The notes below the pieces were generated by a model. That model made no database searches. It was given only the letters and a program-made list of their open reading frames with translations, and was not told the origin of the DNA. Shown in pieces: positions 1 through 9,538 of a stretch of DNA of 64,000 nucleotides (within the stretch, counting starts at the first letter, position 1; each line of letters begins with the position of its first letter). Where the stretch lies: positions 1-64,000 of the forward strand of contig NZ_JADNRQ010000017.1 in the NCBI RefSeq assembly GCF_015594625.1, given 5' to 3'. The stretch comes from Desulfallas sp. Bu1-1 (GTDB lineage: Bacteria; Bacillota; Desulfotomaculia; Desulfotomaculales; Desulfallaceae). Made by a program: the position numbers and the translations under genes.

Positions 1-362
1 GTTCTGTGAGGGTTGTGCGTTCAATTTGGCCATGGAGCAAATATTGTGGCACTCCCAGAGGAAACGGGGAGAAACAGTGAAAACAAACCTGCTCCTAAAG
101 TTAGAAAGGCGCACTTCTACTCGACAATGGCTAATTTCCATCGAATAACAGTTAACCTTATAATGGCTCTTACCCTCTGGGAGAATAGGGCCCTGCTAGG
201 GGAGCAACCCGAGCGCCCAGACGGGATTCTTCTGGGGATACGGTGAGGGGTATCTAATTCATCTCTTCCTTAATTAATACATTTTTACATTATTGTATCA
301 CTGTATCCCCTGAAATTAATAACAACCGCTTTTTTTCCTCAACCGGGACGGAGGGTTAAATC

Positions 363-815
363 TTATCCGGGCGTGTTGCCCGCCAGTTCCCGCACCAGCC
401 CGCGCAGGGCGGCGGCGAAGCGCCGGTCGTCTTCCGCCGTTCGCTTGCGAGGGCCCCGGGTGCGGCCGCCGCCCCGGCGCAGCCTGGCCTTGATCTCCCG
501 CTCCTCCAGCAAAAAATCGATGGTCTCCGGGTGGAAGATTCTGCCCCCCGGCGAAAGGGCGGAGGCGCCCTTGCCCAGCGCCAGGGCGGCCAGGCCCCAG
601 TCCTGGGTGACCACGATGTCGCCGGGTGACGTCATGTTGATCAGTGCCAGGTCCGTCTCCTGGGGTGCGTTCCCCACCACCGTGTGGTGATCGGAAACGA
701 TATGGTGGTTGAAGCTGGCCACCGTGTGCAGCGGGACGGCGAATTCCCGGGCTGTCTCCGCGCAAATTTGTAAAACCTTTTTGGGACAGGCGTCGGCGTC
801 AACGATTATTTTCAT
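363..815 (-). CDS. yqxD: UPF0178 family protein (YqxD/YaiI-like)
   Basis: The 150-residue product matches the UPF0178 (DUF188) family, whose fold resembles a PIN-like nuclease but whose biochemical role is not established. It opens with the family's N-terminal strand and acidic motif ([12 protein letters not shown]) and carries the second conserved acidic motif [15 protein letters not shown] near residue 65. The length equals the family norm. The ATG is preceded by GGAG nine bases upstream on the minus strand. It lies downstream of the degV gene on the same strand, about 40 bases away, so the two may be co-transcribed. No signal peptide or membrane segment is visible; a cytoplasmic location is inferred. 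Confidence 0.9.
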   Translation of the reverse strand: MKIIVDADACPKKVLQICAETAREFAVPLHTVASFNHHIVSDHHTVVGNAPQETDLALINMTSPGDIVVTQDWGLAALALGKGASALSPGGRIFHPETIDFLLEEREIKARLRRGGGRTRGPRKRTAEDDRRFAAALRGLVRELAGNTPG

Positions 816-856
816 GCTTCAAGACTCCAATATAATAATACTATTATGCGGCACTT

Positions 857-1720
857 TTAACCTTTCAACACCTGGCACCAGGCTACACCAATTAATCCCG
901 GCCCGGCATGCGCCCCCATCACGGGGCCGAGCTGGCCGAACAGGACTTCCTTGACTTGCAATTCATTCAAGTTTGTAATTCTATGCAGCAGGCTTTCGGC
1001 TTCTTCCCCGGCGTTGCCGTGGGCCACCGCCAGGTTGATCACTTTGCCCGCTGCCAATTCCTTGATTATGTCCACCAGCTTGTTGATCGATTTTTTCCTG
1101 CCCCTGACCTTGCAGTAACTGTAATACTTGCCTTCCTCGTTGATGGAGATGACCGGTTTGATATCGAGAATCTGGCCCACCGTGCCCTCCACGTAGCCGA
1201 TTCGCCCGCCTTTTTTCAGGTATTCCAGGGTTTTAACCACAAAAAACACTTTGATCTTAGCCTGCAATTGGCGTACCCGGTCCACCACTTTATCAAAATG
1301 CAGCCCGTTCTGGATGCTGCGCCCCGCCTCCTGCACCAAAAAGCCCAGGGCCAGGGACAGGGCCTTGGAATCTATCACTTCCACCTTGATTTTTTCAAAT
1401 TGCCTTGCTACCGTTTTCACGGTTTCATATGTGCCGCTGAGCCCGCTGGAAATGTGGATGGCGACGGCGTGGGTAAAATTTTCCTCGCTTAGCTTCTCCA
1501 GCAGCGATCTCGTTTCTTCAGGCGAGGGCATGGAGGTGGTGGGCACCTGGCCGGGCATCCGGTCGTACACTTCCCGGGGTTCTATATCCACCCTGTCGTT
1601 GTAAACCCGGTTGGGGTAAATTATCTTCAGGGGCAATACCCTGGCGTTCAGGCTTTCCAAAATGCCTTGGGGCAGGTCACAGGTGCTGTCGGTGATAAGG
1701 GCGATTTTTTTCGCAGGCAT
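857..1720 (-). CDS. DegV family fatty-acid-binding protein
   Basis: The 287-residue product begins KKIALITDSTCDLP, the N-terminal signature of DegV proteins, and has the usual family length. DegV proteins bind a fatty acid in a cleft between two alpha/beta domains; several act as FakB partners of the FakA fatty acid kinase, but which ones cannot be told from this sequence. The serine-rich ligand loop PTTSMPSPEE sits near residue 60 and the HISSGLSGTYE motif near residue 90. I chose the internal ATG at 1720 because a perfect GGAGG lies seven bases upstream; the reading frame continues 11 codons further without a ribosome binding site. Cytosolic. Confidence 0.92.
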   Translation of the reverse strand: MPAKKIALITDSTCDLPQGILESLNARVLPLKIIYPNRVYNDRVDIEPREVYDRMPGQVPTTSMPSPEETRSLLEKLSEENFTHAVAIHISSGLSGTYETVKTVARQFEKIKVEVIDSKALSLALGFLVQEAGRSIQNGLHFDKVVDRVRQLQAKIKVFFVVKTLEYLKKGGRIGYVEGTVGQILDIKPVISINEEGKYYSYCKVRGRKKSINKLVDIIKELAAGKVINLAVAHGNAGEEAESLLHRITNLNELQVKEVLFGQLGPVMGAHAGPGLIGVAWCQVLKG

Positions 1721-1800
1721 AACTACCTCCGTTATACAAAGATTTGCTAACAATTCGACGCGAATCGAATTTATCCTTTATTAAAAAAGTATCCAAAATT

Positions 1801-2046
1801 AATTTACCTGCAAAAACACCACAACGGCAGGCGATCCGGCGGATTTCTGGAGTGAGTGGAGCACTGGATGCGGTCCCTAGCCCGTCATATCCCAAGAGCC
1901 ATGACCCCTTAGGGCGTGAAGAAGTAGTTTGGCAGTAAGTTGCAAGCGTTGACTAAAAGCTACTCCAGTCACAAAGGTAAAATTGCGAAATGAACGGAAG
2001 AAACCGCCGGAGCGCCAACTACAAGTGCTATTTTTGCAGCGTAATC
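1801..2046 (+). repeat. Dispersed repeat, full copy A
   Basis: This is one of three full-length copies (also 10362-10606 and, inverted, 19409-19655). The left end reads AATTTACCTGCAAAAACACC and the right end, inverted, has the same CTGCAAAAA core. Just inside the ends lie GGCGATCCGGCGG and CCGCCGGAGCGCC, also inverted. The body contains the conserved segment CATGACCCCTTAGGGCGTG. It sits between degV and pckA. It encodes no transposase, so a non-autonomous (MITE-like) element is the most natural reading; target duplications are not clear. Confidence 0.8.
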
Positions 2047-2050
2047 AATT

Positions 2051-2090
2051 GAATAAAAACGGCATGCAGACCGGTACCGGTTCGCATGCC
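2051..2090 (-). terminator. Terminator of pckA
   Basis: On the minus strand GGCATGC pairs with GCATGCC around an inner self-complementary ACCGGTACCGGT, and the stem is followed by GTTTTTATT. It starts about 45 bases after the pckA stop codon. Confidence 0.85.
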
Positions 2091-2133
2091 ATTTGATTTT
2101 CAAAATTCATGGATTGAATGAAATTGCGCCCCG

Positions 2134-3669
2134 TTACGCCTTTGCAATAGCGGTGGCAATTTCCGGTTTCAGCTCGGGGTACTTGGCCAGCCAGTTTTTC
2201 CTTTCCTCCCTCAACTGTTCCACCATGGCGCTGTATTCGCCCGCGTCGTAGTAAGACGCCGGCTCGTAGATCGACATATCCATTTCGGGAATGGACTCGG
2301 GGACCTGGTAGCCCCAGTCGGGGTCCGTTTTCCACTGGATGTCGCCTTTGGCGATGTGCTTCAGGATGGTGGTGGAAGCGGCGATGCTGATTTTCACTCC
2401 CGGCCGGTTGCCGCCCATGCCGACGCTGCCGGTGTTCAGCAGGTAGCACTCAATATCCGGGTTGGCCTGTAAAATCTCCAGCAGCCGGTTGCCTTCCTCC
2501 CCTTCGGGACCCACGATAAACGGGTTGGTGCCCACCTCCCGCTTGGATTGCCCGGCTTTGGTGGGGTCGCCGGCCGAAGTTTCGATGGATTCTCCCAGCA
2601 TGAAAAACGCCGCCGCCTGGTAGGGGTTCAGTTTGGCCACGGGCGGAACGATTTTGTCGTGGCGGGTGATGAAAATCAGGCGGTGGGCCTTTTCCAGGTC
2701 GATGTTATTGTCCACCCCGGCCACGTCCTCGCGGCGGATGACGCCCCGCCCGTTGGAGGTCAACTCGCTGTTGTCGAAATCGATGGTGCCGTCTTCGCGT
2801 ACCTTGACGTTTTCAAAAATGGCCTCGGGGCTCTGGGCCGCCTGGTACAGCACCTTTTGCGATTCATCCAGCCCTTCGGTTTTGATGTAAAAACCGTTTT
2901 CCGTTCCGTAGCAGTACCCGGTTGGAGTCATCATCACCACGTCGTCCTGCCTGATGATGGCTTTTTCCGGTTCCACCAGGTTGTGGTCGTGCATGGTCAG
3001 AGTGGTTTTTCCGGTTCCGCTTAAACCGAACAGGAGAAATCCCACGTCTTTAAGTTCACCCGCCGGGTCTTTTACCCGCAGCACCTTGCTGCCGGCGTGA
3101 AAACCGAGGCCGCCCGCCTGCTTGACGTGGAACATGGCCATGCGCAGGAAGGACTTCTTGGCCTCGCCGAAGTAATCGGTTCCCAGGATGTACGTGACAC
3201 CGGCCAGCGGGTGACAGAAAATAATCCGTTCCGGCCATTCCGGCACGTAGATGCTGACCAGGTCGGGTTCGGCTTCGGGGTCGATGGGAGGAAACAACAT
3301 CAGGTTCCATTTCAACGGAATACGGGCGAACCTGGAAGTGATATACAGGCGGCAGTGCAGGCTGAAATCGGGGTGTAATCCCATGCGGCGGTCCAGTCTG
3401 ATCACTTCTTGCTGTTTCAGGTATTCGTGCACCTCGCCGGCGATCCTGGCGGCGTCCTCGACGGAAATGCCTTGCTGGTCCACACCCAGGGGCACCCCGT
3501 CCTCAACGATATAGGTTTTTTTGGCGCTGCGGTTGCGCACGCTGGAGATAAAGCTGGCGCTGCCGTATATGGTGGTTTTGTTGCCTTGCCGGGCCAGCTC
3601 TTTTAATTCCTGGTGAGTGGGGTTTTGGATCATTTTCCGGGCGATTACGGGTTGTCTGGAAAATTTCAT
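2134..3669 (-). CDS. pckA: Phosphoenolpyruvate carboxykinase (ATP)
   Basis: The enzyme interconverts oxaloacetate plus ATP with phosphoenolpyruvate, CO2 and ADP, the entry step of gluconeogenesis. The 511-residue product carries the ATP-type P-loop GLSGTGKTTL near residue 228, followed by the metal-binding RQDDVVMM segment and the TENGFYIKTEGLD stretch typical of the ATP-dependent rather than the GTP-dependent family. The substrate-binding arginine region FARIPLKWNLM lies near residue 115. Length fits the family, slightly shorter than the E. coli enzyme (about 540). The ATG is preceded by GAGGTG ten bases upstream. It stands alone as a transcription unit closed by a strong hairpin. Confidence 0.95.
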   Translation of the reverse strand: MKFSRQPVIARKMIQNPTHQELKELARQGNKTTIYGSASFISSVRNRSAKKTYIVEDGVPLGVDQQGISVEDAARIAGEVHEYLKQQEVIRLDRRMGLHPDFSLHCRLYITSRFARIPLKWNLMLFPPIDPEAEPDLVSIYVPEWPERIIFCHPLAGVTYILGTDYFGEAKKSFLRMAMFHVKQAGGLGFHAGSKVLRVKDPAGELKDVGFLLFGLSGTGKTTLTMHDHNLVEPEKAIIRQDDVVMMTPTGYCYGTENGFYIKTEGLDESQKVLYQAAQSPEAIFENVKVREDGTIDFDNSELTSNGRGVIRREDVAGVDNNIDLEKAHRLIFITRHDKIVPPVAKLNPYQAAAFFMLGESIETSAGDPTKAGQSKREVGTNPFIVGPEGEEGNRLLEILQANPDIECYLLNTGSVGMGGNRPGVKISIAASTTILKHIAKGDIQWKTDPDWGYQVPESIPEMDMSIYEPASYYDAGEYSAMVEQLREERKNWLAKYPELKPEIATAIAKA

Positions 3670-3845
3670 TTTGATGTTTCACCTCGATGACAATTAGTAT
3701 AAATACCAATTTTCTTCACCAAGTAGTTTACTCCTGCCGGCTGAAGAAAAATTGTATACAAAATGCAATTGCTGGCCTGGAAGGAAAATGAAAAATTATC
3801 CAGAATAGTATAATTCAAGAATACTTCGGAAGAGAGGGTATTTGT

Positions 3846-4388
3846 ATGTTGTTTGAGGGTGTGATGATTTTGGCCTGGCTGGGTGCGGGGGCGGCGGTGG
3901 GTTCCTTGCTGACATACAGGTTGTATACCGGCCTGGTTGGGCAGGAAAGGGAGGGAAAATTACAATCCTGCCTGGTGGAAAATGAGGCCCTGGCCAGGAC
4001 CAACCTGATTTACCGCGAGAAAATCGAACAGCTGGAAAAAGCCTTGTTCAGCAATAAAACATATATTGAAATGACCGGGGAAATTGAAAAATTAAGGACT
4101 GATAATTTTAAGCTGCGCAGCAGGTTGAGGGATTTGGAATGCTTGGTGGAGGCGGAGAAGAAAAAGGCTTCCCGGGAGCGGGTGGAGCGGCTCGAAAGAA
4201 CTGTTTATGAATTGAGGAGCAGGCTGGAGAAGGAAATTTACCGGCCTGAAACACCTTGCCTCGTTGAGGTATTACCCGCCCAAACCGAGGTGGCCGTAAC
4301 GACCGAACCCGGGCCGCGAAACAATAATGAACAGGTACGGGAACAAAAAAAATGGGTGCCGGTTATCCGGGCAAAAAAATTAACTTAA
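3846..4388 (+). CDS. Membrane-anchored coiled-coil protein, unknown function
   Basis: I do not recognise a family for this 180-residue protein. Residues 5-27 form one hydrophobic, glycine- and alanine-rich segment (ILAWLGAGAAVGSLLTY) that would serve as a membrane anchor. Residues 50-150 are rich in Lys, Glu and Leu with heptad-like spacing, so a long coiled coil is likely. The last 30 residues are polar and disordered-looking. A GAGAGGG ribosome binding site precedes the ATG. The gene is isolated between pckA (divergent) and a zinc-ribbon gene. A scaffold role is possible but not shown. Confidence 0.75.
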   Translation: MLFEGVMILAWLGAGAAVGSLLTYRLYTGLVGQEREGKLQSCLVENEALARTNLIYREKIEQLEKALFSNKTYIEMTGEIEKLRTDNFKLRSRLRDLECLVEAEKKKASRERVERLERTVYELRSRLEKEIYRPETPCLVEVLPAQTEVAVTTEPGPRNNNEQVREQKKWVPVIRAKKLT

Positions 4389-4551
4389 AAAATAACTTCT
4401 TTATTGTAATTTAAGCCAAATTCCCATATTATATTGACAGACAATGGAATTTTTATTTGGTGGTTTCGCTGACCTTCTTATGAAATAGGTGAATCATCGT
4501 TAAAGGTTCCATTGGGCAATAAATATTTCATAAGGAGGCCAGTTTCTGGTA

Positions 4552-4860
4552 ATGGTTTTTTCTGACAAGGTTTTGGTATGCAGGGATTGCGGCGAAAAGT
4601 TCACTTTTACTGCCGGTGAACAGGAGTTTTACTTTGAGAAGGGTTTTGAAAATGCTCCCGCCCGGTGCCCGGAATGCCGCAGGGCACGCCGCCAGCAAAA
4701 TGGTTTACGGTCCCGTGGTCCGAGGGAAAGAAAAATGTATGATGTGGTATGCGATGGTTGTGGCCAGATGACCACTGTACCCTTTGAGCCAAACGGCAGC
4801 AAGCCGGTTTATTGCCAGGAATGCTACCGGTCCAGGCGCCCCAATCGCTCCTGGGCGTAA
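4552..4860 (+). CDS. Zinc-ribbon protein
   Basis: This 102-residue protein contains two CxxC knuckle pairs: CRDCGEKF with CPECRRARR in the N-terminal half and CDGCGQMT with CQECYRSRR in the C-terminal half, giving two complete four-cysteine zinc ribbons. The first matches the probable zinc-binding domain often seen in small clostridial proteins (sometimes misannotated as a cytochrome). The basic residues after each ribbon suggest nucleic-acid or ribosome contact, which is inference. AAGGAGG lies 13 bases upstream of the ATG, slightly far. A strong terminator follows directly. Confidence 0.8.
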   Translation: MVFSDKVLVCRDCGEKFTFTAGEQEFYFEKGFENAPARCPECRRARRQQNGLRSRGPRERKMYDVVCDGCGQMTTVPFEPNGSKPVYCQECYRSRRPNRSWA

Positions 4861-4880
4861 CAAATAGGTATGTTATAAGG

Positions 4881-4925
4881 CCCGGCAGGTGGAGATAAAT
4901 CCCGCCTGCCGGGTTTTATTTTTAA
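4881..4925 (+). terminator. Terminator after the zinc-ribbon gene
   Basis: CCCGGCAGG pairs with CCTGCCGGG across a 15-base loop and is followed by TTTTATTTTT. Confidence 0.9.
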
Positions 4926-4993
4926 TGGCGCATTGTGGTTCCTGTTCGGGGATAAAATAAAAAAGCCCCAAATTAGAATACGGAGGTTATCCA

Positions 4994-7540
4994 ATGTTTT
5001 ATTTCCGTACCGTTTCAGTAAATCCGCCGCTTCCGGAGCCCATCGGGCGCCTCCGCGAATTGTCTTATAACCTCTGGTTCAGTTGGAACCGCCCCGCCCG
5101 GGAACTGTTCCAGGAAATCAACCCCCGGTTGTGGGAGCGGGTCGAGCACAACCCGGTAAAGTTCATGTTGCTGGTCAAGCGTGAGGAATTGGAGCAGGCT
5201 GCGGGCAGGGAAGACTATTTAAAAAAGTATCATGAAGTAATGCAAGAATTTGACCGGTACATGAACATTAAAAAATGGCTGCAAAAAAATCACCCCGAGT
5301 ACGGAGATAAGATTGTGGCTTATTTTTCCGCAGAGTTTGGTTTGCATGAATCCTGTCCCATCTACTCGGGCGGGCTGGGCATACTGGCGGGCGACCACAT
5401 TAAGTCGGCCAGCGACCTCGGACTGCCCCTTGTTGGGGTGGGCTTACTTTACAAACATGGATATTTTAATCAGATTATCGACCGGGACGGGCGGCAACAG
5501 GTATATTATCCCGACCTGAACTTCAACCAAATGCCCGTAATGCCGGTAGTGGGGGGGAGCGGGCTGGAAACCACCGTGGCCGTCGAGTTTCCGGGCCGCA
5601 CGGTTTATGCCAGGGTGTGGGAGATCAAGGTGGGCCTGGTGCGGGTTATTTTGCTCGATACCGACTTGCCGATGAACACACAGGAAGACCGGAAGATAAC
5701 CACCCAACTTTACGGCGGGGGGCGTGAGACGCGGATCGCCCAGGAGCTGATCTTGGGGGTGGGCGGCGTGAGAGCTTTGAGGGCGCTGGACATCCACCCG
5801 TCGGTATGGCATATCAACGAGGGGCATTCCGCCTTTTTAACTCTGGAGAGGTTGAGGGAACTGGTGGGCGATGGCATCCCCTTTTCCACGGCCAGGGAGG
5901 CCGTCCGGGTGGACACCATCTTCACCACCCATACCCCGGTGCCAGCGGGACACGATGTTTTTAAACGGGAACTGGTGGAAAAATACCTGCGTGAACTGTG
6001 CAAAGGTACGGGTTTGAATTGCAAATCCTTTATCGATCTGGGCTGGGATTCGGAATATAATGAATTCAACATGACCTTGCTGGCCATGCGGATGTCCGGT
6101 TTTTGCAACGGGGTGAGCAGGCTGCACGGAGAAGTGACCAGGCAAATGTTTCACCGTTTTTATCCCGGGGTTCCGGTGGAGGAAGTGCCCGTAACCTCGG
6201 TGACCAACGGGGTGCATGCAAGCTCCTGGATGGCCGAAGAATGGAAAAATGTTTTTGGCCGGTACCTCGGCTCGGACTGGATGGAACGGCTTACTGACGA
6301 ATCCATATGGCGGCGGGTTGATGAAATCCCGGACGGGGTAATCTGGGATACGCACCTGCTATTAAAGGAAAAAGCGATTAATTTCGCCAGGGAAAGGGTG
6401 ATGGAAAAGCACAAGCGCAACCATGATCCGGTGGGGTTGATCATGGAAGCCGGAGAAATATTGCTGCCCCATGCTCTGACCATTGGTTTTGCCCGCCGGT
6501 TTGCCACTTACAAGCGCTCCACGCTCATTTTCAACGATCCGGACCGGCTGGCGGCGATTCTAAATGCCCTGGACAGGCCGGTGCAGATTATCTTTGCCGG
6601 TAAGGCGCACCCCGCCGATACAGAGGGGCAAAAGCTGATTCATAAAATCATGGAATATTCAAGGGAGGAGCCGTTCCGGGGCAAGATCGTGTTCCTGGAA
6701 AATTATGATATAAATGTGGCCAGGTATCTCTTGCACGGGGTGGATGTGTGGCTGAATACCCCGCGCTGGCCCATGGAGGCCAGTGGCACCAGCGGAATGA
6801 AGGCGGCCATGAACGGGGTGTTGCACTGCAGCGTGCTGGACGGCTGGTGGCCGGAGGCCTATAACGGTAAAAACGGTTTTGCCATCGGCGGGCCCGGGAA
6901 CCTGCATTTAAGCGAAGCGGAACAGGACCGCGAAGACAGTTATAACCTGTACAAGGTGATTGAAGACAAGGTGGTGCCGCTTTATTATAACCGCGAGGAT
7001 GGTATTCCCCGGCAGTGGGTGAGTATGATGCGGGAGTCGTTCAGGACGGTCGTGCCGCGTTTCAGCACCACCAGGATGGTGATGGAGTATGCCGAAAAGC
7101 TTTACATACCGGCGTTAAACAGGGGTGCCGCCTTTTTGGAATCCGGTTGCAGGGTGGCTGAACGGGCCGATCGTTTTAAACGGTTTATGCAGGAAAATTG
7201 GCACCACGTCAAAGTGGAACGGATCAATACCAACGGCAGGTGGGATATGCAGGCGGGGGAGGAGTTGACGGTGGAATCGGTGGTGAAATTGGGCCCCATC
7301 GCCTCGGACGATGTGGTGGTGGAACTGGCGTACGGCAACGACAGGGGGTGTTACCTGGGTAAAATGGACACGTTGACCATGGAATTGAAGGGCCGGATCG
7401 GTGAAGGGACGTACCTGTACGAGGGCAGGTTGCCCCTGTCCCAGGGGACCTACGGTTACACTGTCCGGGTCAGGCCCAATGACCACTTGCTGGCCGGTAA
7501 ATTTGAGCTTCCCCTGGTGAGGTGGGCAGACAGCTTCTAA
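4994..7540 (+). CDS. glgP: Alpha-glucan phosphorylase (GT35)
   Basis: This enzyme removes terminal glucose from alpha-1,4-glucans as glucose-1-phosphate. The 848-residue length and N-terminal domain (residues 1-110, starting with PLPEPIGRLRELSYNLWFSWN) place it in the phosphorylase group with an N-terminal DUF3417 domain, not the classical glycogen phosphorylase group. Conserved blocks seen include AYFSAEFGLHES, GVGLLYKHGYF, HINEGHSAF, VTNGVH and the pyridoxal-phosphate site EASGTSGMKAAMNG near residue 600, whose lysine binds the cofactor. The C-terminal 100 residues are a beta-rich domain of the same group. GGAGG precedes the ATG. Single-gene unit closed by a terminator; storage-glucan degradation is the likely role. 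Confidence 0.93.
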   Translation: MFYFRTVSVNPPLPEPIGRLRELSYNLWFSWNRPARELFQEINPRLWERVEHNPVKFMLLVKREELEQAAGREDYLKKYHEVMQEFDRYMNIKKWLQKNHPEYGDKIVAYFSAEFGLHESCPIYSGGLGILAGDHIKSASDLGLPLVGVGLLYKHGYFNQIIDRDGRQQVYYPDLNFNQMPVMPVVGGSGLETTVAVEFPGRTVYARVWEIKVGLVRVILLDTDLPMNTQEDRKITTQLYGGGRETRIAQELILGVGGVRALRALDIHPSVWHINEGHSAFLTLERLRELVGDGIPFSTAREAVRVDTIFTTHTPVPAGHDVFKRELVEKYLRELCKGTGLNCKSFIDLGWDSEYNEFNMTLLAMRMSGFCNGVSRLHGEVTRQMFHRFYPGVPVEEVPVTSVTNGVHASSWMAEEWKNVFGRYLGSDWMERLTDESIWRRVDEIPDGVIWDTHLLLKEKAINFARERVMEKHKRNHDPVGLIMEAGEILLPHALTIGFARRFATYKRSTLIFNDPDRLAAILNALDRPVQIIFAGKAHPADTEGQKLIHKIMEYSREEPFRGKIVFLENYDINVARYLLHGVDVWLNTPRWPMEASGTSGMKAAMNGVLHCSVLDGWWPEAYNGKNGFAIGGPGNLHLSEAEQDREDSYNLYKVIEDKVVPLYYNREDGIPRQWVSMMRESFRTVVPRFSTTRMVMEYAEKLYIPALNRGAAFLESGCRVAERADRFKRFMQENWHHVKVERINTNGRWDMQAGEELTVESVVKLGPIASDDVVVELAYGNDRGCYLGKMDTLTMELKGRIGEGTYLYEGRLPLSQGTYGYTVRVRPNDHLLAGKFELPLVRWADSF

Positions 7541-7552
7541 TCGTTCTCCCTA

Positions 7553-7585
7553 AGAGGATCGCAGAAAATGCGACCCTCTTTTTAT
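7553..7585 (+). terminator. Terminator of glgP
   Basis: AGAGG-A-TCGCA pairs with TGCGA-C-CCTCT around a short A-rich loop, followed by TTTTT. Confidence 0.9.
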
Positions 7586-7604
7586 GTATCACAATCTGTT
7601 ATTT

Positions 7605-7667
7605 TCAGAATCCATAATATTGGGCGATGCGGTTCTCCCATTCTTTTTGCCGTTCGGCTTTTGTCAT
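7605..7667 (-). pseudogene. Relic of an IS66-type accessory ORF (N-terminal 20 codons)
   Basis: A minus-strand ATG with a good GAGGAGGA ribosome binding site begins MTKAERQKEWENRIAQYY and stops after 20 codons. This resembles the start of IS66-family TnpA-like accessory proteins (which continue with a Ser/Trp/Cys-rich helix-turn-helix). No other part of the element is visible nearby. Assigned from a short match only. Confidence 0.4.
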
Positions 7668-7730
7668 GAGAAAATCCTCCTCTAGGCACGTTATATTACA
7701 GGGAGGGATAAAAATATAAATAAAAATATT

Positions 7731-7799
7731 GATAAATTTATCGATAAAGCATATAATATTATCAGGAGACTCATGATGAAAGAGAGGGTCTGATAATAT
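7731..7799 (+). promoter_or_regulatory. Probable operator of the Phd/RelE operon
   Basis: Two inverted repeats lie immediately upstream: the perfect palindrome GATAAATTTATC at 7731-7742, and ATATTATCAG (7756-7765) with its exact inverse CTGATAATAT (7790-7799). The second arm overlaps the antitoxin start codon and the ribosome binding site AGAGAGGG lies between the arms. Type II antitoxins usually repress their own operon by binding such sites; here that is inferred. Confidence 0.5.
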
Positions 7800-8127
7800 G
7801 CCTGATAAAATCACCGTAAGCAGTGTTCTGAATTCCCTTGTGCCAATTTCCCGGTTCAACAAGGGGGAGGCGAATAAAATCTTCGAAGAGGTCAGGGAAG
7901 CAGGCTTTAAGGTTGTGTTGAAAAATAACACCCCGGCGTGCGTTCTCCTAAAGCCTGAGTTGTATGAACAAATGCTTGAAACCATCGAGGAATACCGTCT
8001 GCTGCTGGAAGCCGAAAAGCGTATGAAAAACGCAAAACAGGAGGACTTTATCCCGCAGGAAAAAGTTTTATCTGAGTTTGGCATAAATAAAGCAGATTTA
8101 GATAATACAGATGTGGAGATAGAGTAG
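7798..8127 (+). CDS. Phd/YefM-type antitoxin
   Basis: The 109-residue product has the N-terminal fold signature of Phd/YefM antitoxins: an ISRFNKGEANKIFEEV helix followed by the strand motif GFKVVLKNNTPACVLLKPELYEQM. In this family the N-terminal half dimerises and binds operator DNA, and the C-terminal tail (here acidic, ending DLDNTDVEIE) wraps the toxin. It is followed eight bases later by a RelE-type toxin gene. A TA pair acting on translation is the expected role. Inverted repeats over the start region suggest autoregulation. Confidence 0.85.
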   Translation: MPDKITVSSVLNSLVPISRFNKGEANKIFEEVREAGFKVVLKNNTPACVLLKPELYEQMLETIEEYRLLLEAEKRMKNAKQEDFIPQEKVLSEFGINKADLDNTDVEIE

Positions 8128-8135
8128 AGTAGCTT

Positions 8136-8453
8136 ATGTGGCAGGTGGAATATTTGCAGGATGCAGTGGAGGACTTGAAGCGCCTCGACCACAGCCAGCG
8201 GTTGCAGGTGCTCAAAGCCATAGAAAAGGTTTCGGGCAACCCCTTGCCGCAGAATGAAGGGGGATACGGCAAACCTTTGGGAAACAGGAACAGCACAAGA
8301 CTTGCGGGTTTCCTTAAAATCAAGCTGAAAAGGCTTGGCCTTCGGGTGGTGTATAAGCTGGTCAGGGAAAAGGATGTCATGAAGGTTATTGTAGTATCTG
8401 CAAGGGCAGATGACGAGGTTTACTTATTGGCACAGAAAAGAACAGATAAATAG
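8136..8453 (+). CDS. RelE/ParE-family toxin
   Basis: This 105-residue protein has the compact RelE-fold layout: an N-terminal strand (WQVEYLQDAVEDLKRLD), two helices, and a C-terminal sheet ending in VVYKLVREKDVMKVIVVSARADDEVY. RelE toxins cleave mRNA in the ribosomal A site; ParE relatives poison gyrase, and the sequence alone does not fully separate them. Basic residues in the LKIKLKRLGLRVVYKLVR segment fit RNA binding. It directly follows its antitoxin and is closed by a terminator, so the pair is one operon. Confidence 0.85.
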   Translation: MWQVEYLQDAVEDLKRLDHSQRLQVLKAIEKVSGNPLPQNEGGYGKPLGNRNSTRLAGFLKIKLKRLGLRVVYKLVREKDVMKVIVVSARADDEVYLLAQKRTDK

Positions 8454-8484
8454 CAGGAAATGATCGATCTTTGGATGTCAATGC

Positions 8485-8515
8485 GGGTGCCCGGTAAAGG
8501 CACCCTTTACTTTTG
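8485..8515 (+). terminator. Terminator of the toxin-antitoxin operon
   Basis: GGGTGCC pairs with GGCACCC across the loop CGGTAAA, followed by TTTACTTTT. Confidence 0.8.
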
Positions 8516-8569
8516 CCCGCGGACCGCATAATATTCTCATTAAGGGTTTTTTAGTTTGGAGGTTTTATT

Positions 8570-9534
<965 letters not shown>

Positions 9535-9538
<4 letters not shown>

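Noticed and set aside
13-246. Open frame of 77 codons at the left edge
   Set aside because: No family resemblance and no ribosome binding site; the first 300 bases show nothing I can support.
1744-1938. Short frames inside the dispersed repeats, including the recurring MGYDGLGTASSAPLTPEIRR
   Set aside because: They recur only because the repeat DNA recurs; no ribosome binding site, and the frame is broken in reduced copies.
1801-2046. CRISPR array as explanation for the repeats
   Set aside because: Copies are far apart, about 245 bp, have inverted ends and occur in both orientations; no spacer pattern or cas genes.
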